Below, in pieces: positions 5,240-5,758 of a DNA stretch of 5,758 bases. This stretch comes from an uncultured Oscillibacter sp. (GTDB taxonomy: Bacteria > Bacillota > Clostridia > Oscillospirales > Oscillospiraceae). The stretch lies in contig CAMNAE010000120.1 in NCBI GenBank assembly GCA_946530565.1, positions 1 to 5,758 on the forward strand, in the 5' to 3' direction. Position 1 is the first letter of the stretch; every line of letters begins with the position of its first letter. Made by a program: the position numbers and the translations under genes. The notes beneath the pieces were generated by a model. It ran no database searches and was not told the origin of the DNA. It was given only the letters and a program-made list of their open reading frames with translations.

Positions 5240-5758
5240 ATGGCTTACGCCTTTCGCGTCTACTACGACTCCGGCACCTCGAACTCCCGCATCTACCTGC
5301 TCGACGCGGATTTCAATATCCGCTACACCGAAAAGGTCAATGTCGGCAGCAAGGACTCCTCGATCGCGGGCAGCAACCGTGTGCTCATCGAGGCGCTCTA
5401 CGGGCTCTATACGCGCATGCTCGAACATACGGGCGTCAAAGAAAGCGAGCTCGACCCGGTCTTCTACGCCTCGGGCATGGTGACCTCGCCCTACGGTCTC
5501 ACCGAGGTCCCGCATCTCGTGATCCCGACGACGGTCGAACACTTCGCCGCCTCGCTCCACCGTTTCCGTGAGGATACGCTCTTTCACCGCGACTTCCTGC
5601 TCGTGCCGGGGCTCAAGTCGCTCGGCGACGACATCACGGCCGTGAACAACATGCGCGGCGAGGAGATCGAGATCATCGGCACGCTCGACGCGCTGGAAGA
5701 ACGCTGGCCCGGGCGCCGCATCGCGCTGATCCTGCCCGGCTCACACACGCACACGGTA
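5240..5758 (+). CDS. dgoK: 2-keto-3-deoxygalactonokinase (DgoK family), N-terminal 173 residues (cut by window edge)
   Basis: DgoK-type kinases phosphorylate 2-keto-3-deoxygalactonate with ATP to give the substrate of the neighbouring aldolase. The frame runs open from 5240 to the window end (exactly 173 codons), about 55-60% of the usual length of about 290-330. N-terminal YYDSGTSNSRIYLLD (8-22) is the first phosphate loop of the actin/hexokinase-like (ASKHA) fold and parallels DWGSTNLRAWL in E. coli DgoK. FYASGMVTSPYGLTEVPHL (75-93), VPGLKS (122-127), NNMRGEEIEIIGTL (136-149) and LILPGSH (163-169) follow the family blocks in order. Within the last block HTHT stands where family members usually read HxKW. 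AAAGGGG (5225-5231) lies 8 nt before the ATG, and 18 bp separate it from the aldolase stop, so the two genes are very likely one operon. Substrate choice between keto-deoxy-galactonate and -gluconate is inferred from family only. Confidence 0.85.
   Translation, partial: MAYAFRVYYDSGTSNSRIYLLDADFNIRYTEKVNVGSKDSSIAGSNRVLIEALYGLYTRMLEHTGVKESELDPVFYASGMVTSPYGLTEVPHLVIPTTVEHFAASLHRFREDTLFHRDFLLVPGLKSLGDDITAVNNMRGEEIEIIGTLDALEERWPGRRIALILPGSHTHTV

Noticed and set aside
4589..5587. A 332-codon minus-strand open frame opposite the aldolase and kinase
   Set aside because: It spans two recognisable plus-strand genes, is rich in R, D, G and V as expected of an antisense shadow, and shows no motif.
1..5758. 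A previously undescribed defence, mobile or RNA-based system
   Set aside because: Every long frame with coding character belongs to a known metabolic or translation family, and the only structured RNA seen is a T-box; nothing supports a new system within this window.

Overview
The window looks like a piece of a GC-rich, low-GC-phylum-type (Firmicutes/Clostridia) chromosome, possibly a gut Oscillospirales-like or related lineage. The reasons are a canonical T-box leader, strong GGAGG ribosome sites, a cysE-cysS gene order as in Bacillus and Clostridia, a Bacillus-type thymidylate synthase, and GC-rich coding DNA with AT-rich intergenic promoters. The taxonomic placement is inference; no marker gene here fixes it. 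No mobile element, CRISPR array, rRNA or tRNA was seen, and all genes appear intact apart from the two cut by the window edges.

Left part (1-3005, minus strand): a cysteine/translation operon reads right to left. A TTGACA promoter (about 2974-3005) drives a complete T-box riboswitch (about 2682-2968). The specifier codon is TGC (Cys) and the acceptor-binding bulge is UGGA, which matches a tRNA with a U discriminator, as tRNA-Cys has. Downstream lie cysE (serine O-acetyltransferase, 1928-2635), cysS (cysteinyl-tRNA synthetase, 437-1891) and then thyA (thymidylate synthase, 1-440, cut by the window edge). thyA starts inside the cysS stop codon (ATGA overlap). Uncharged tRNA-Cys should therefore raise synthesis of the cysteine precursor O-acetylserine and of the enzyme that charges tRNA-Cys, and apparently also carries thyA along.

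Middle (3020-4381, minus strand): a single gene for a class III (CaiB/BaiF family) CoA transferase of 403 residues, with its own promoter candidate and a strong intrinsic terminator that ends about 15 bp before the -35 box of the cysteine operon.

Right part (4490-5758, plus strand): a divergent two-gene unit, a KDPG/KDPGal-type aldolase (4574-5221) followed 18 bp later by a DgoK-family 2-keto-3-deoxy-sugar-acid kinase (5240 to the edge). Together they form the lower half of a De Ley-Doudoroff/Entner-Doudoroff-like route: 2-keto-3-deoxygalactonate (or gluconate) is phosphorylated and then split to pyruvate and glyceraldehyde 3-phosphate. The 287-bp divergent region between the CoA transferase and aldolase genes holds candidate promoters in both directions and nested inverted repeats that could be an operator.

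The best points for a second look are the inclusion of thyA in a Cys T-box operon, the fully resolved Cys T-box itself, and the unusual residues at ligand-contact positions of the aldolase and kinase. I did not find evidence for a wholly new system in this window.
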